Below are positions 9,139 to 18,532 of a DNA stretch of 64,000 nt, one piece after another (the stretch's first letter is position 1; every line of letters starts with the position of its first letter). The notes below the pieces were generated by a model that was given only the letters and a program-made list of their open reading frames with translations, was not told the origin of the DNA and did not search any database. The translations under genes were made by a program, and so were the position numbers. Source of the DNA: Allosediminivita pacifica (GTDB taxonomy: Bacteria; Pseudomonadota; Alphaproteobacteria; Rhodobacterales; Rhodobacteraceae); assembly GCF_003054175.1 (NCBI RefSeq), contig NZ_QBKN01000012.1, positions 62,001-126,000 of the forward strand, given 5' to 3'.

Positions 9139-10146
9139 TCAGAAGATGTCCTTGAACTCGTCGATGTTGGACGAGTCGTAGGTGAAGGGTTCGCTCATCG
9201 CGGCGGTGTTGGTGTCGTCCAGCGTGGCGGTGCCCATGCGGCCCATGGAGATCTCGGCGCCCGGCTCGGCCTCGGCCTGGTCGGTGGCGAGGTTGTAGGC
9301 GAGCATGGCGGTGGAGTAGCCCAGATCGACCGGGTTCCAGATCGCGAAGGACTTGGACGCGCCGGATTCGACGGCACCGGCCATCTCGGACGGCAGGCCG
9401 AGGCCGGTCACGTTGACTTCACCCACCTTGCCGGCGTCCTGCACCGCCTGCGCGGCGGCCACGATGCCCACCGAGGTCGGCGCGATGATCGCGTCGAGGT
9501 CGGGGTAGGTCTGCAGGAGACCCTGCGTTTCGCGGTAGGACTTGTCGGCGAGGTCGTCGCCGTAGACCGTCGCGACCAGCTCGATGTCGGGATACTGGTC
9601 CATCACCGACTTCATTTCCTCGATCCAGGTGTTCTGGTTGGTCGAGGTGGAGGTGGCCGAGAGCACGGCGACCTTGCCGCCATCGGGCAGTTGGTCGGCG
9701 GCGAGCTTGATGATCGTCTGGCCGATCAGCTCGTCCGACGACGGCGCGAGGTGCATTTCGCGGCCCTCGGGGGCGACACCCGAATCCCAGGAAATCACGG
9801 TGATGCCGCGCTGCATGGCCTTCTGCAGGGCAGGGACCACGGCGTCGGGGTCGTTGGCCGAGATCGCGATGGCGTCGACGCGCTGGGCGATCAGGCTGTT
9901 GATGACCTCGATCTGGCCCTCGGCGGTGGTGCTGGTGGGGCCGGTATAGATGATCTCGGCGTTGCCGACTTCCTCGGCGGCTTCCTCTGCGCCGCGGGCT
10001 GCGGCCTCGAAGAAGCCGTTGCCGAGCGACTTGGCGACCAGAGCGATGCGCACGTTGTCCTGTGCGAGCGCGGTGCTGCCCATGAGGCTTGCCGCCATGC
10101 CGGCGGCGACGCCGGTTGCGATTGCGAAACGTCTCGTGAAGCTCAT
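9139..10146 (-). CDS. rhaS: Rhamnose-binding periplasmic protein
   Basis: A 335-residue substrate-binding protein of the RbsB-like Peripla_BP_4 family. A signal peptide is evident (RRFAIATGVAAGMAASLMG, likely cleavage near ALAQ-DN), followed by IALVAKSLGNGFFEAAARGA, the standard first strand. It delivers L-rhamnose to RhaPQ. GGGAGGACATC precedes the ATG. It lies 27 bases downstream of rhaR. The name follows rhizobial usage and is not the E. coli RhaS activator. Confidence 0.93.
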   Translation of the reverse strand: MSFTRRFAIATGVAAGMAASLMGSTALAQDNVRIALVAKSLGNGFFEAAARGAEEAAEEVGNAEIIYTGPTSTTAEGQIEVINSLIAQRVDAIAISANDPDAVVPALQKAMQRGITVISWDSGVAPEGREMHLAPSSDELIGQTIIKLAADQLPDGGKVAVLSATSTSTNQNTWIEEMKSVMDQYPDIELVATVYGDDLADKSYRETQGLLQTYPDLDAIIAPTSVGIVAAAQAVQDAGKVGEVNVTGLGLPSEMAGAVESGASKSFAIWNPVDLGYSTAMLAYNLATDQAEAEPGAEISMGRMGTATLDDTNTAAMSEPFTYDSSNIDEFKDIF

Positions 10147-10173
10147 GATGTCCTCCCTTTGAGCTTTAGAAGT

Positions 10174-10980
10174 CTACTCCGCCGCCGGCTGCGCCTCTTC
10201 GGTCTTGCCGGGGCTCGCGACGATCAGGTTGAGGCCACGGGCCTCGATCATCGCGGCATCCTTGTCCTCGATCCCGTCGTCGGTGATGAGGGTGTCGATC
10301 CGTTCCAGCGGGCAGAGCACCAGGCTGGAGCGGTTCCGGAATTTGGTGCTGTCGACCATCAGGACGACCTCGTCGGCCTGTCCGATGAGCTTGGTCTCGG
10401 CCTGGATGATGAGCGGATCCTGCTCCATCACGCCGAGTTTGCTGATGCCCGAGGCGCCGAGGAACATGCGGCGGGCCGCGAAGTTGCGGGTGCCGTCGTT
10501 GTCGAAGGGCGAAAGCACGATGTTCTGTTCGCGGTAGATGGTGCCGCCCGAGAGCATCACCGTGTTCTTCGACTGCTTGAGCAGGTGCTCGGCGATCGGG
10601 AAGGAATTGGTGAAGACGAGGCAGCGCCGGTTGGCGAGCGGGTGCACCATCTGGAACGTGGTGGTGCCACCGTTGATGATGATCGGTTCGCCGTCCTCGC
10701 AGAGATCCACCGCGGCCTGGGCGATGGCGCGTTTCTGCGCGATCTGGCGGGTGGCGTTCATCTCGAAGGGGCGGCCCGAGAGGCCGACGAACTGCGGCGG
10801 TGCGAGGCTTTCGACCCCGCCGCGCACCCGGCGGACCTTTTTCTTCATGTGCAGGGTGGCGATGTCGCGTCGGACCGTCGCCTCGGAGGCGTCCGTGAGT
10901 TCGACCAGCTCGGCCACGGTCACCACTGGCCGCGCCTGCACGGCGGACAGGATAACTCTGTGGCGTTCGCTCTCGATCAT
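10174..10980 (-). CDS. rhaR: DeoR-family rhamnose regulator
   Basis: A 268-residue DeoR-type repressor. The N-terminal helix-turn-helix (about residues 20-56, VTVAELVELTDASEATVRRDI) is followed by the sugar-phosphate sensor domain with INGGTTTFQMV and VDSTKF-like blocks. DeoR proteins normally release DNA on binding a phosphorylated pathway intermediate, here probably rhamnulose 1-phosphate (inference). It is first in the leftward operon and divergent from rhaD, so it can control both directions from the repeats at 11029-11100. GGGAGG precedes the ATG. Confidence 0.92.
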   Translation of the reverse strand: MIESERHRVILSAVQARPVVTVAELVELTDASEATVRRDIATLHMKKKVRRVRGGVESLAPPQFVGLSGRPFEMNATRQIAQKRAIAQAAVDLCEDGEPIIINGGTTTFQMVHPLANRRCLVFTNSFPIAEHLLKQSKNTVMLSGGTIYREQNIVLSPFDNDGTRNFAARRMFLGASGISKLGVMEQDPLIIQAETKLIGQADEVVLMVDSTKFRNRSSLVLCPLERIDTLITDDGIEDKDAAMIEARGLNLIVASPGKTEEAQPAAE

Positions 10981-11028
10981 GGTGGTCCTCCCTCGGTGCC
11001 GCGAGGGTTTCGTTGAATCCGCGCAATG

Positions 11029-11100
11029 TCAATCATAATTTGTCATACTTGATCGTTTCTGCGGTGCAGAATGATTGAAGCTGATCGAAATCGATTGACA
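11029..11100. promoter_or_regulatory. Candidate RhaR operator and rhaD -35 element
   Basis: Three heptamers of the form YGATYGA start at 11072 (TGATTGA), 11082 (TGATCGA) and 11092 (CGATTGA), exactly one helical turn apart. An 8-bp inverted pair, TCAATCAT (11029-11036) and ATGATTGA (11071-11078), spans the region. A consensus -35 hexamer TTGACA at 11095-11100 overlaps the last heptamer, so protein bound here would block rhaD transcription. I see no good -10 at 17 bases. Confidence 0.6.
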
Positions 11101-11162
11101 ACAGGTGGTCTCGCGGCGAGGTTGCGCGCAAGCCAAGCGAATTTGCCTTGCGGGAGGACACC

Positions 11163-13262
11163 ATGCTCAAGGACATCAGCAGCCGGATCGCCGACAAGTG
11201 GGACGACGGCACAGCCTCGGGAATGAGCGAGCCGGAAAAGCTGCTCTATCGCTCGAATCTTCTGGGATCGGATATGCGCGTCACCAACTACGGCGGGGGC
11301 AATACCTCGGCCAAGGTGATGATGCCGGACCCGCTGACCGGCGAAGAGGTCGAGGTGCTTTGGGTCAAGGGCTCGGGCGGTGACATCGGCTCGATCAAGA
11401 TGGACGGCTTCTCGACGCTCTACATGGACAAGCTGCAGGCGCTGAAGGACAAGTACCGCGGCGTCGAGTTCGAGGACGAGATGGTCGGCTACCTGCCGCA
11501 CTGCACGTTCAACCTGAACCCGCGGGCGGCCTCGATCGACACGCCGCTGCACGCCTATGTCCCCAAGAAGCACGTGGATCACGTTCACCCGGATTCGGTC
11601 ATCGCCATCGCGGCGTCGGTGAATTCCAAGGAGCTGACGCAGGAGATCTACGGCGACGAGATCGGCTGGCTGCCGTGGAAGAAGCCGGGCTACGAGCTGG
11701 GCCTGTGGCTCGAGGACTTCTGCAAGAAGAACCCCGATGCCAAGGGCGTCGTGCTGGAAAGCCACGGGCTGTTCACCTGGGCGGACGACGCCAAGGAGTG
11801 CTACGAGCTGACGCTGCGGATCATCAACCGCGCCATCGAGTGGTTCGAGGAGAAGACCGAGGGCGTCGCGGCCTTTGGCGGTGAAGTGCACCCGACGCTG
11901 CCCGAGGCCGAGCGCCGCAAGGTGGCCGCGGCCCTGATGCCGGCGATCCGGGGCATGATCTCGGAAGGCAGCCACAAGGTCGGCCACTTCGACGACCAGG
12001 ACGCGGTGCTGCAGTTCGTGGGCGCCAAGGACATGCCGGGCCTTGCCGCGCTGGGCACCTCCTGCCCGGACCACTTCCTGCGCACCAAGATCCGTCCGCT
12101 GGTGGTGGATTTCGACCCGTCGAACCCGGACATCGAGGGCACGCTCGACAAGCTCAAGGGCATGGTCGAGGACTACCGTGCCGATTACGCGGCCTACTAC
12201 GACCGCTGCAAGCATGACGACAGCCCGGCGATGCGCGACCCCAACGCGGTGGTCTATCTCGTCCCCGGCGTCGGCATGATCACCTTCGCCAAGGACAAGG
12301 CGACGGCGCGGATCTCGGGCGAGTTCTACGTGAACGCCATCAACGTGATGCGCAACTCCGACGCGGTCAGCACCTACCAGGGCCTGCCCGAGCAGGAGGC
12401 TTTCGACATCGAGTACTGGCTGCTCGAGGAAGCCAAGCTGCAGCGGATGCCGAAGCCCAAGTCGCTGGCGGGGCGCATCGCCATCGTGACCGGCGGCGCG
12501 GGCGGTATCGGCGCAGCGACGGCCGAGAAGTACCTGTCCGAGGGCGCCTGCGTGGTGCTGGCCGACATCGATGCCGATGCGCTGGCCGCCACCAAGGACA
12601 ACCTCGCGGGGCGCTATTCCAAGGACGTGGTGCGCACGGTCGAGATGAACGTGACCTCGGAAGAGGCGGTGATCGCGGCTTATGCCGAGATGGCGGTCGA
12701 GTTCGGCGGCGTCGACATCGTGGTGTCGAACGCGGGCATCGCGTCGTCGGCCAAGGTCGAGGACACGACGCTGGACCTGTGGAACAAGAACATGTCGATC
12801 CTGTCGACGGGCTACTTCCTCGTCTCTCGCGAGGCGTTCAAGCTGCTCAAGATGCAGGGCATCGGCGGGTCCATGGTCTTCGTCGCCTCGAAGAACGGTC
12901 TTGCGGCCAGCCCCGGCGCATCGGCCTACTGCACGGCCAAGGCCTCGGAAATCCATCTCGCGCGCTGCCTTGCGCTGGAAGGGGCGCCCGAGGGCATCCG
13001 CGTGAACGTGGTGAACCCCGACGCGGTGCTGCGCGGGTCGAAGATCTGGTCGGGCGAATGGCTGGACCAGCGCGCCTCGACCTACGGCACCGACAAGGAG
13101 GGCCTCGAGGAGATGTACCGCGAGCGCAGCCTGCTCAAGCGCAGCGTGCTGCCCGAGGACATCGCCGCCGGCTGCTACTTCTTCGCCTCGGAGCAGAGCG
13201 CCAAGTCGACCGGCAACATCCTGAACGTGGATGCCGGCAACGTGCAGGCCTTCACCCGCTGA
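11163..13262 (+). CDS. rhaD: Rhamnulose-1-phosphate aldolase / alcohol dehydrogenase fusion
   Basis: A 699-residue bifunctional enzyme. The N-terminal half is a class II (zinc) aldolase with GGGNTSAK and the metal histidines in HVDHVHPDS. It splits L-rhamnulose 1-phosphate to dihydroxyacetone phosphate and L-lactaldehyde. From about residue 437 it is a short-chain dehydrogenase with TGGAGGIG and the active-site YxxxK in AYCTAKA near residue 588, which likely oxidises lactaldehyde to lactate. This fusion is the known rhizobial/Bacteroides-type RhaD. I start at ATG 11163 because GGGAGG lies just upstream; a TTG at 11148 is less likely. rhaI follows 91 bases later. Confidence 0.95.
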   Translation: MLKDISSRIADKWDDGTASGMSEPEKLLYRSNLLGSDMRVTNYGGGNTSAKVMMPDPLTGEEVEVLWVKGSGGDIGSIKMDGFSTLYMDKLQALKDKYRGVEFEDEMVGYLPHCTFNLNPRAASIDTPLHAYVPKKHVDHVHPDSVIAIAASVNSKELTQEIYGDEIGWLPWKKPGYELGLWLEDFCKKNPDAKGVVLESHGLFTWADDAKECYELTLRIINRAIEWFEEKTEGVAAFGGEVHPTLPEAERRKVAAALMPAIRGMISEGSHKVGHFDDQDAVLQFVGAKDMPGLAALGTSCPDHFLRTKIRPLVVDFDPSNPDIEGTLDKLKGMVEDYRADYAAYYDRCKHDDSPAMRDPNAVVYLVPGVGMITFAKDKATARISGEFYVNAINVMRNSDAVSTYQGLPEQEAFDIEYWLLEEAKLQRMPKPKSLAGRIAIVTGGAGGIGAATAEKYLSEGACVVLADIDADALAATKDNLAGRYSKDVVRTVEMNVTSEEAVIAAYAEMAVEFGGVDIVVSNAGIASSAKVEDTTLDLWNKNMSILSTGYFLVSREAFKLLKMQGIGGSMVFVASKNGLAASPGASAYCTAKASEIHLARCLALEGAPEGIRVNVVNPDAVLRGSKIWSGEWLDQRASTYGTDKEGLEEMYRERSLLKRSVLPEDIAAGCYFFASEQSAKSTGNILNVDAGNVQAFTR

Positions 13263-13353
13263 CCCGGGTTTCGGCCAAGCCATAGAGCGACATTGAGCGG
13301 GGTGCGCGACCGCGTGCGAGTGTGCGCGCGCCCCGGGACCAGGGAGGAATTCC

Positions 13354-14628
13354 ATGATCGACAAGGACATGATCGGCAGCGCCAACCAGGCCGCCGAGGC
13401 CGATCTGCGCGCCGAATACGACGCGCTGGGCGAGACGCTCTCGCGCCGGGGCGTGGACATCGAGGCCATCAAGGGCAAGGTCGCCGATTACGGCGTGGCG
13501 GTCCCGTCCTGGGGCGTCGGCACCGGCGGCACGCGCTTCGCGCGCTTCCCCGGGCAGGGCGAACCGGCGGGCATCTTCGACAAGCTCGACGATTGCGGCG
13601 TGATCCACCAGCTGACGGGCGCGACGCCGCGCGTGTCGCTGCACATCCCGTGGGACGATGCCGACCCCGCGGACCTGAACGCCAAGGCCAGGGAGCTGGG
13701 GCTGGGGTTCGACGCGATGAACTCCAACACCTTCCAGGACCAGGAAGGGCAGGCGCTGAGCTACAAGTACGGCTCGCTCAGCCACACCGACAAGGCGGTG
13801 CGCGAGCAGGCGGTGGAGCACAACCTCTACTGCGTGGAGCTGGGCAAGAAGATCGGCAGCACCGCGCTGACCGTCTGGATCGGCGACGGGTCGAACTTTC
13901 CGGGCCAGAGCCACTTCACCCGCCAGTTCGAGCGTTACCTCGACAGCGCCAAGGCGATCTATGCCGGGCTGCCCGACGACTGGCGCCTGCTGACCGAGCA
14001 CAAGATCTTCGAGCCTGCGTTCTACTCCACCGTCGTGCAGGACTGGGGCACCAACTACATGATCGCCAAGGAGCTGGGCGACAAGGCGCAGTGCCTTGTC
14101 GACCTCGGCCACCACGCGCCGACGGTGAACATCGAGATGATCGTGGCGCGGCTGATCCAGTTCGGCAAGCTGGGCGGCTTCCACTTCAACGACAGCAAGT
14201 ACGGCGACGACGATCTCGATACCGCGTCGATCGATCCCTACCGGCTGTTCCTCGTCTTCAACGAGCTTGTCGACGCGGGCGACACGCCCGGGTTCGACCC
14301 GGCGCATATGCTGGACCAGAGCCACAACGTGACCGACCCGATCGAGAGCCTGATGAACTCGGCCATGGAGGTGCAGCGCGCGTATGCGCAGGCGCTGATC
14401 GTGGATCGCGCGGCGCTGTCGGGCTACCAGGACGGCAACGACGCGCTGATGGCCTCGGAGACGCTGAAGGCGGCCTTCCGGACCGACGTGACGCCGATCC
14501 TGCAGATGGCGCGACTGGAAAAGGGCTGTGCCATCGACCCGATCGCGGCCTACCGCAAGGCGGGTTACCGCGCCAAGGTGGCTGCGGAACGCCCAGAAAG
14601 CGGCGCGGGCGGCGGCGGCATCGTCTGA
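13354..14628 (+). CDS. rhaI: L-rhamnose isomerase, rhizobial type
   Basis: Converts L-rhamnose to L-rhamnulose. The 424-residue protein matches the rhizobial L-rhamnose isomerase group, with the TIM-barrel metal-site segments DLGHHAPTVNIEMI and GFHFNDSKYGDDDLD. GGGAGGAATTCC precedes the ATG. It forms a two-gene operon with rhaD and ends at a strong terminator-like hairpin. The C terminus is a glycine-rich tail with no predicted role. Confidence 0.94.
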   Translation: MIDKDMIGSANQAAEADLRAEYDALGETLSRRGVDIEAIKGKVADYGVAVPSWGVGTGGTRFARFPGQGEPAGIFDKLDDCGVIHQLTGATPRVSLHIPWDDADPADLNAKARELGLGFDAMNSNTFQDQEGQALSYKYGSLSHTDKAVREQAVEHNLYCVELGKKIGSTALTVWIGDGSNFPGQSHFTRQFERYLDSAKAIYAGLPDDWRLLTEHKIFEPAFYSTVVQDWGTNYMIAKELGDKAQCLVDLGHHAPTVNIEMIVARLIQFGKLGGFHFNDSKYGDDDLDTASIDPYRLFLVFNELVDAGDTPGFDPAHMLDQSHNVTDPIESLMNSAMEVQRAYAQALIVDRAALSGYQDGNDALMASETLKAAFRTDVTPILQMARLEKGCAIDPIAAYRKAGYRAKVAAERPESGAGGGGIV

Positions 14629-14652
14629 ACCTCTCGCCAGGCAGAAGGCATG

Positions 14653-14678
14653 ACGGGCGCGGAGAGATCCGCGCCCGT
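14653..14678. terminator. Hairpin between convergent rhaI and bicupin genes
   Basis: A perfect 11-bp stem, ACGGGCGCGGA / TCCGCGCCCGT, is closed by a GAGA tetraloop and followed on the plus strand by TGTCGTTC. It lies 25 bases after the rhaI stop and 7 bases beyond the stop of the leftward bicupin gene, so it could end both transcripts. Confidence 0.7.
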
Positions 14679-14684
14679 TGTCGT

Positions 14685-15806
14685 TCAGTCGTTCACGATC
14701 AGGACGTTGAGATCAAGCTCGTCCATGTGCGCCGTCACCCGGTCGAAGGAGAAGGGCGCGGGATCGGTCGGGAAGACATGCGCCTCGGTCGGTTGGCCGA
14801 GGTAGTGGAAGAAGGGTTCGAACACGCCGGGGACCAGCCAGCCGAAGAAGCGGGTGTAGGGGCTGTCCATCCGGTAGCTGTGGACCGTGTTCGGCGGCAC
14901 CATGCAGTAGTCGCCGGGGTGCAGGGTGACTTCCTGACCGTTCAACCACATCGTCATGATCCCTTCGAGGCAGAAGAAGTTCTCGGTGTGGTGCTGGTGG
15001 TAGTGCCAGGGGACCGGGGCCCCGGTCGGCCCCTCGGTCAGCACGGAAAAGAACGTGTCGTCGTTCGATGCGGTGGTCTGGGTGAACGAGAAAAGCTGAT
15101 CGGCGGCGAGAAGGCGTTCGCCCTCGCCATCCTGCAGGACATAGGGCTGGCGGCTGTCGGGAATGCCCCGCGCGGTGACGAGCGTCGCCTGTCCCTCGGG
15201 CAGGTCGCCGAGGAACGTCACGTCGCTGGCGGCGCTTGCCTTCTGCAGCTGCGCCTCGGTCAGGATGGTGTCGGCCCCGTCGGGCTGAACCGCTCGGGAA
15301 TAGGGCGTGCCGAGCGCGGGGTAGAAGCCCGCCAGACCGCTGCCGATGGACCATGTCAGCACGCGGGTGCGCCAGCCCTGCATACGGTATCCGTGCGGGG
15401 TGCCGGCAGGGATGTAGGCATAATCGCCCTCGGTCAGCATGTGGACGGCGCCGTCCATGTGCAGCTCGAGCCGCCCGGAGAGGAGGAAGAAGACCTCGTC
15501 GGTCTCCGCGTGGCGGTGCAGCGGCAGGCCCGCGCCCTTGCCGCCGGTCAGGATCGCGGCGGTGTACTCGCCGCCGGTTTCGGAGGTACGCGCGATCAGC
15601 GTGGCGACATGCCCGCCCACAAGGTGATGTTCGCCTTCGCCGTTGCGCAGCGCGTAGAGGTCGGGTTTGCCGGGCAGCGTGCCGCCGGTTCCGAGGGGCG
15701 GAAGCTGGCCCAGCGGCGTCGCGGCCATCACCGTATCGGCGGCCACTGCGGCGGCCACGCCGCCCACCGCGACGCGACCGAAGAAATCTCTGCGGGAAAG
15801 TCCCAT
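14685..15806 (-). CDS. Tat-exported bicupin, quercetin-dioxygenase-like
   Basis: About 373 residues with a twin-arginine signal at the N terminus (LSRRDFFGR, then a hydrophobic Ala/Val run), so probably exported folded. Two cupin barrels follow. The first has LPLHRHAETDEVFFLLSG and the second WHYHQHHTENFFCLEG, both with the His/His/Glu pattern of metal-binding cupins, plus later IPAGTPHGY and VPPNTVHSY strands supplying the fourth ligand. The layout is that of quercetin 2,3-dioxygenase or pirin-like bicupins, but the substrate is unknown. I start at ATG 15806 (AGGTG upstream); ATG 15821 is also possible. It diverges from the LysR gene at 15905. Confidence 0.8.
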   Translation of the reverse strand: MGLSRRDFFGRVAVGGVAAAVAADTVMAATPLGQLPPLGTGGTLPGKPDLYALRNGEGEHHLVGGHVATLIARTSETGGEYTAAILTGGKGAGLPLHRHAETDEVFFLLSGRLELHMDGAVHMLTEGDYAYIPAGTPHGYRMQGWRTRVLTWSIGSGLAGFYPALGTPYSRAVQPDGADTILTEAQLQKASAASDVTFLGDLPEGQATLVTARGIPDSRQPYVLQDGEGERLLAADQLFSFTQTTASNDDTFFSVLTEGPTGAPVPWHYHQHHTENFFCLEGIMTMWLNGQEVTLHPGDYCMVPPNTVHSYRMDSPYTRFFGWLVPGVFEPFFHYLGQPTEAHVFPTDPAPFSFDRVTAHMDELDLNVLIVND

Positions 15807-15904
15807 GGTGCACCTGTTCATTGCTCGGGTGCGAAACCGTCTAGCGAGGGTCTATGATAATGTTTAATAGGGTTTTCTGACCAATCAATCAGGAATGATG
15901 ATCA

Positions 15905-16771
15905 ATGGAACTGCGCCACCTGCGCTATTTCGTGACCTTGGCCGAGCAGCTTCATTTCGGCCGCGCGGCGGAGCTTCTGAACATCGTTCAGCCCGCGCTC
16001 AGCATGCAGATCAAGGCGCTGGAAGAGGAACTGGGCGTGGCCCTTTTCGAGCGGGCGCACCGGCGGGTCAGCCTGACAGACGCCGGGCGGCTTTTCCTGC
16101 CCGAGGCCGAGCGGACGCTGGCGCAGGCGGCGCAGGCCCGGCACGTGGCGCGGCTGGCGGCGCTGGGCACGGTGGGGCGGGTGAGGCTGGGCTTCACGTC
16201 GGGTGCGGCGCATTCGGGCGAACTGGCGGCGCTGGCGCGGGACCTGCGCGAGAAGGCGCCGGAGCTTCTGATCGAGCCCCTGGAATGCCATCCGGCCGAA
16301 CTGCTCGATCTGCTGGGGCGCGACGATCTCGATCTCGGGATCGGGCTGATCTGGCGCGAGACGGTGCCCGAGGGCGTGGCGCTGAGGGCGCTCTCGTCGC
16401 GCCCCGCGCAGGTCGCCCTCCCGGAAGGCGATCCGCTGGCGGCGAGGGCGACGGTCTCCGTGGCGGACCTCGAAGGGCGGCCCTTCATCGGCTACCGGGG
16501 GCCGGGCGACGTCGAGGGCGTTGCGCTGACGCGCGGCGTGCTGGGGTTTTCGCCCGAGATTTCCTGCGTCGCGGAGAACCCCGCCACCGCGGTCTGCCTT
16601 GCCGGAGCGGGCTTCGGCGTCGCCATCGTGCACGGGGCCTTGGGCGCCGGGGCACCCGGCGTGGTCCTACGCGAGATCGCCGACGGCGCCATGGCGCTCG
16701 AGATCAACCTGCTGTGGCGGGCGGGCTCGGAGCGGGGGCGCCGGCTGGCGGCGCTGCACGGCCCGTCCTAG
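15905..16771 (+). CDS. LysR-family transcriptional regulator
   Basis: A 288-residue LysR protein. The helix-turn-helix occupies about residues 3-60 (FGRAAELLNIVQPALSMQIKALEEELG), and the rest is the periplasmic-binding-protein-like effector domain. AGGAA lies 9 bases before the ATG. It is divergent from the bicupin gene across a 98-base A/T-rich gap and convergent with galD. Its last three bases and the galD stop share the palindrome CTAG (16768-16771). The likely targets are the bicupin gene and itself, with the gal operon a second possibility. Confidence 0.88.
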   Translation: MELRHLRYFVTLAEQLHFGRAAELLNIVQPALSMQIKALEEELGVALFERAHRRVSLTDAGRLFLPEAERTLAQAAQARHVARLAALGTVGRVRLGFTSGAAHSGELAALARDLREKAPELLIEPLECHPAELLDLLGRDDLDLGIGLIWRETVPEGVALRALSSRPAQVALPEGDPLAARATVSVADLEGRPFIGYRGPGDVEGVALTRGVLGFSPEISCVAENPATAVCLAGAGFGVAIVHGALGAGAPGVVLREIADGAMALEINLLWRAGSERGRRLAALHGPS

Positions 16772-17838
16772 GAGGGCGGGCGCGGGAAGACGCGCCCGTC
16801 GAAAAGCTTGCGCGCGGTGCGCAGGGTGCCGGCGGCGGTGACGTGGCCGGCATTGTCGCGTCTGAGCAGGACCTCCGCCGCGCCGCCGGGGTGTTCCACG
16901 GCGAAGGTCTTGCCCCCGGGCAGGGTGGCCAGCCGGGCCGCGGGGGTGTCGGGCATGGTGCAGGCCGTAGCCACGCTGACGGCGGCAAAGACGCCCACGG
17001 TGGCGTGCACGCGGTGCGGGATGAAGCTGCGGGTCATGATGACGCCGCCCGACTGCGGCGGCGAGACGAGGAACATCTTGGGCACGCTCTTGTCGGTGAC
17101 ATCGCCGAGGGTCATCATCGGGCCTGCCGCCAGTCGGATGGCCTCGATCCTTTGGCGCAGGGCGTCGTTGCCCTCCAGCGCCTCGCGGCTCTCTGTGCCC
17201 TCGATGCCAAGGTCCGCCGCGGCCATGACCACGCAGGGCATGCCCATGTCGATGAGCGTGCAGGCGACACCCTCCACCTCGTCCACCGGGCTGCCCGTGG
17301 GAAGCAGCGCCCCGCACATGCTGCCGGCCAGCCCCTCGAACAGGAGCGGCACGGGCGCGTGATGCCCCGGCACGCCGTCGATGCGGGCAGAGCCCTCGTA
17401 GCTGACGCGGCTCTCCGGGGTGGCGACGGTGGCCTGCGCCACCTCGCCGGTGTTGAGCATGTGGATGCGCACGTGCGTCTCGCCCGCCTGCGCCGCGACC
17501 AGCCCGCGCTCGATGGCGGCGGGGCCGACACCGGCCAGGATGTTGCCGCAGGCCTGGGCGTCCGTCACCACGGGCCTGTCGGGCATGACCTGCAGGAACA
17601 GGTAATCCACGTCGGCATCCGTGCGCGAGGGCGGCGACAGCACCGCCACCTTCGAGGTCAGCGGATCGGCGCCGCCGATGCCGTCGATCTGCGCGGGATC
17701 GGGAGAGCCCATGACACGCAGCAGCAACGCGTCGCGCGCCGCCTCGTCATCCGGCAGGTCGGAGGCGAGGAAATAGGCCCCCTTCGACGTGCCGCCCCGC
17801 ATCCAGAGGCAGGGAATACCGTCCCGCTCGACACTCAT
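16768..17838 (-). CDS. galD: 4-oxalomesaconate tautomerase (PrpF family)
   Basis: A 356-residue PrpF/GalD-type isomerase that moves 4-oxalomesaconate between its keto and enol forms in gallate and protocatechuate 4,5-cleavage pathways. The N-terminal [12 protein letters not shown] motif is the family hallmark, with [15 protein letters not shown] and [12 protein letters not shown] further on. Its start overlaps the galC stop (ATGA). Joint occurrence with galB and galC makes the GalD assignment stronger than that of a generic PrpF. Confidence 0.88.
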   Translation of the reverse strand: MSVERDGIPCLWMRGGTSKGAYFLASDLPDDEAARDALLLRVMGSPDPAQIDGIGGADPLTSKVAVLSPPSRTDADVDYLFLQVMPDRPVVTDAQACGNILAGVGPAAIERGLVAAQAGETHVRIHMLNTGEVAQATVATPESRVSYEGSARIDGVPGHHAPVPLLFEGLAGSMCGALLPTGSPVDEVEGVACTLIDMGMPCVVMAAADLGIEGTESREALEGNDALRQRIEAIRLAAGPMMTLGDVTDKSVPKMFLVSPPQSGGVIMTRSFIPHRVHATVGVFAAVSVATACTMPDTPAARLATLPGGKTFAVEHPGGAAEVLLRRDNAGHVTAAGTLRTARKLFDGRVFPRPPS

Positions 17839-18515
17839 AAGGAACGCACATAGCGCAGGCCCTTGGCGTCGAGCCGCCCGCGCATGTCGTAGATGTCGAG
17901 CCCCAGCTCGCCCGCGGCGAGGCGCTTGCGCTTTTCTTCCTCGCGGGCGAGCCGCGCATCGGCATTGTCGGCGGTGGCCCCCGCCTCGGACCGCGGCACC
18001 ACGCAGACACCGTCGTCATCGGCCACGATCACGTCGCCCGGCATCACCTGCGCGCCCGCGCAGACCACCGGCACGTTCACCGATCCCAGGGTCTCCTTCA
18101 CCGTGCCCTGCGCCGAGATGGCCGTCGACCAGACGGCGAACCCCATGGACCGCAGGTCGCGCGTGTCGCGCACGCCCGCGTCGATCACCAACGCCCGGCA
18201 GCCGCGCGACATGGCCGAGGTGGCCAGAAGGTCGCCGAAATAGCCCATGTCGCAGGGCGCGGTCGGGGCGAGCACGAGGATGTCGCCCTCCTCCAGCTGC
18301 TCGATGGCCACGTGGATCATCCAGTTGTCGCCCGGCGCCGCGCTGATCGTGACCGCCGACCCGGCAATGCCGAAATCCTGCTGGATCGGCCGCATCTTCG
18401 CGGACATGAGCCCGGTGCGGCCCTGCGCCTCGTGCACGGTGGCGACCCCGGCCCTTCCCAGCCGGGCGATCACCTCGTCCGAGGCGCGGGGGATGGACTG
18501 GACGACGACGGGCAT
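17835..18515 (-). CDS. galC: 4-carboxy-4-hydroxy-2-oxoadipate aldolase
   Basis: Splits 4-carboxy-4-hydroxy-2-oxoadipate to pyruvate and oxaloacetate, the last step of the pathway. The 226-residue protein is RraA/HMG-aldolase-like, with [20 protein letters not shown], the [10 protein letters not shown] metal/substrate loop and [15 protein letters not shown], all typical of LigK/GalC. I start at ATG 18515 with AAGGAT eight bases upstream; an in-frame TTG lies at 18521. It follows the dioxygenase gene across a hairpin-rich 74-base gap and overlaps galD. Confidence 0.92.
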   Translation of the reverse strand: MPVVVQSIPRASDEVIARLGRAGVATVHEAQGRTGLMSAKMRPIQQDFGIAGSAVTISAAPGDNWMIHVAIEQLEEGDILVLAPTAPCDMGYFGDLLATSAMSRGCRALVIDAGVRDTRDLRSMGFAVWSTAISAQGTVKETLGSVNVPVVCAGAQVMPGDVIVADDDGVCVVPRSEAGATADNADARLAREEEKRKRLAAGELGLDIYDMRGRLDAKGLRYVRSL

Positions 18516-18532
18516 GGGCAAGATCCTTTTGT

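Noticed and set aside
11043-13478. An 811-codon open frame on the minus strand opposite rhaD
   Set aside because: It is a shadow of the rhaD reading frame in GC-rich DNA: arginine/valine/histidine-rich, no domain, and rhaD on the other strand is complete with a ribosome site.
13293-15857. An 854-codon plus-strand frame spanning rhaI and the bicupin gene
   Set aside because: It runs out of frame through rhaI and antisense through the bicupin, and crosses a strong hairpin. Both real genes have clear family motifs.
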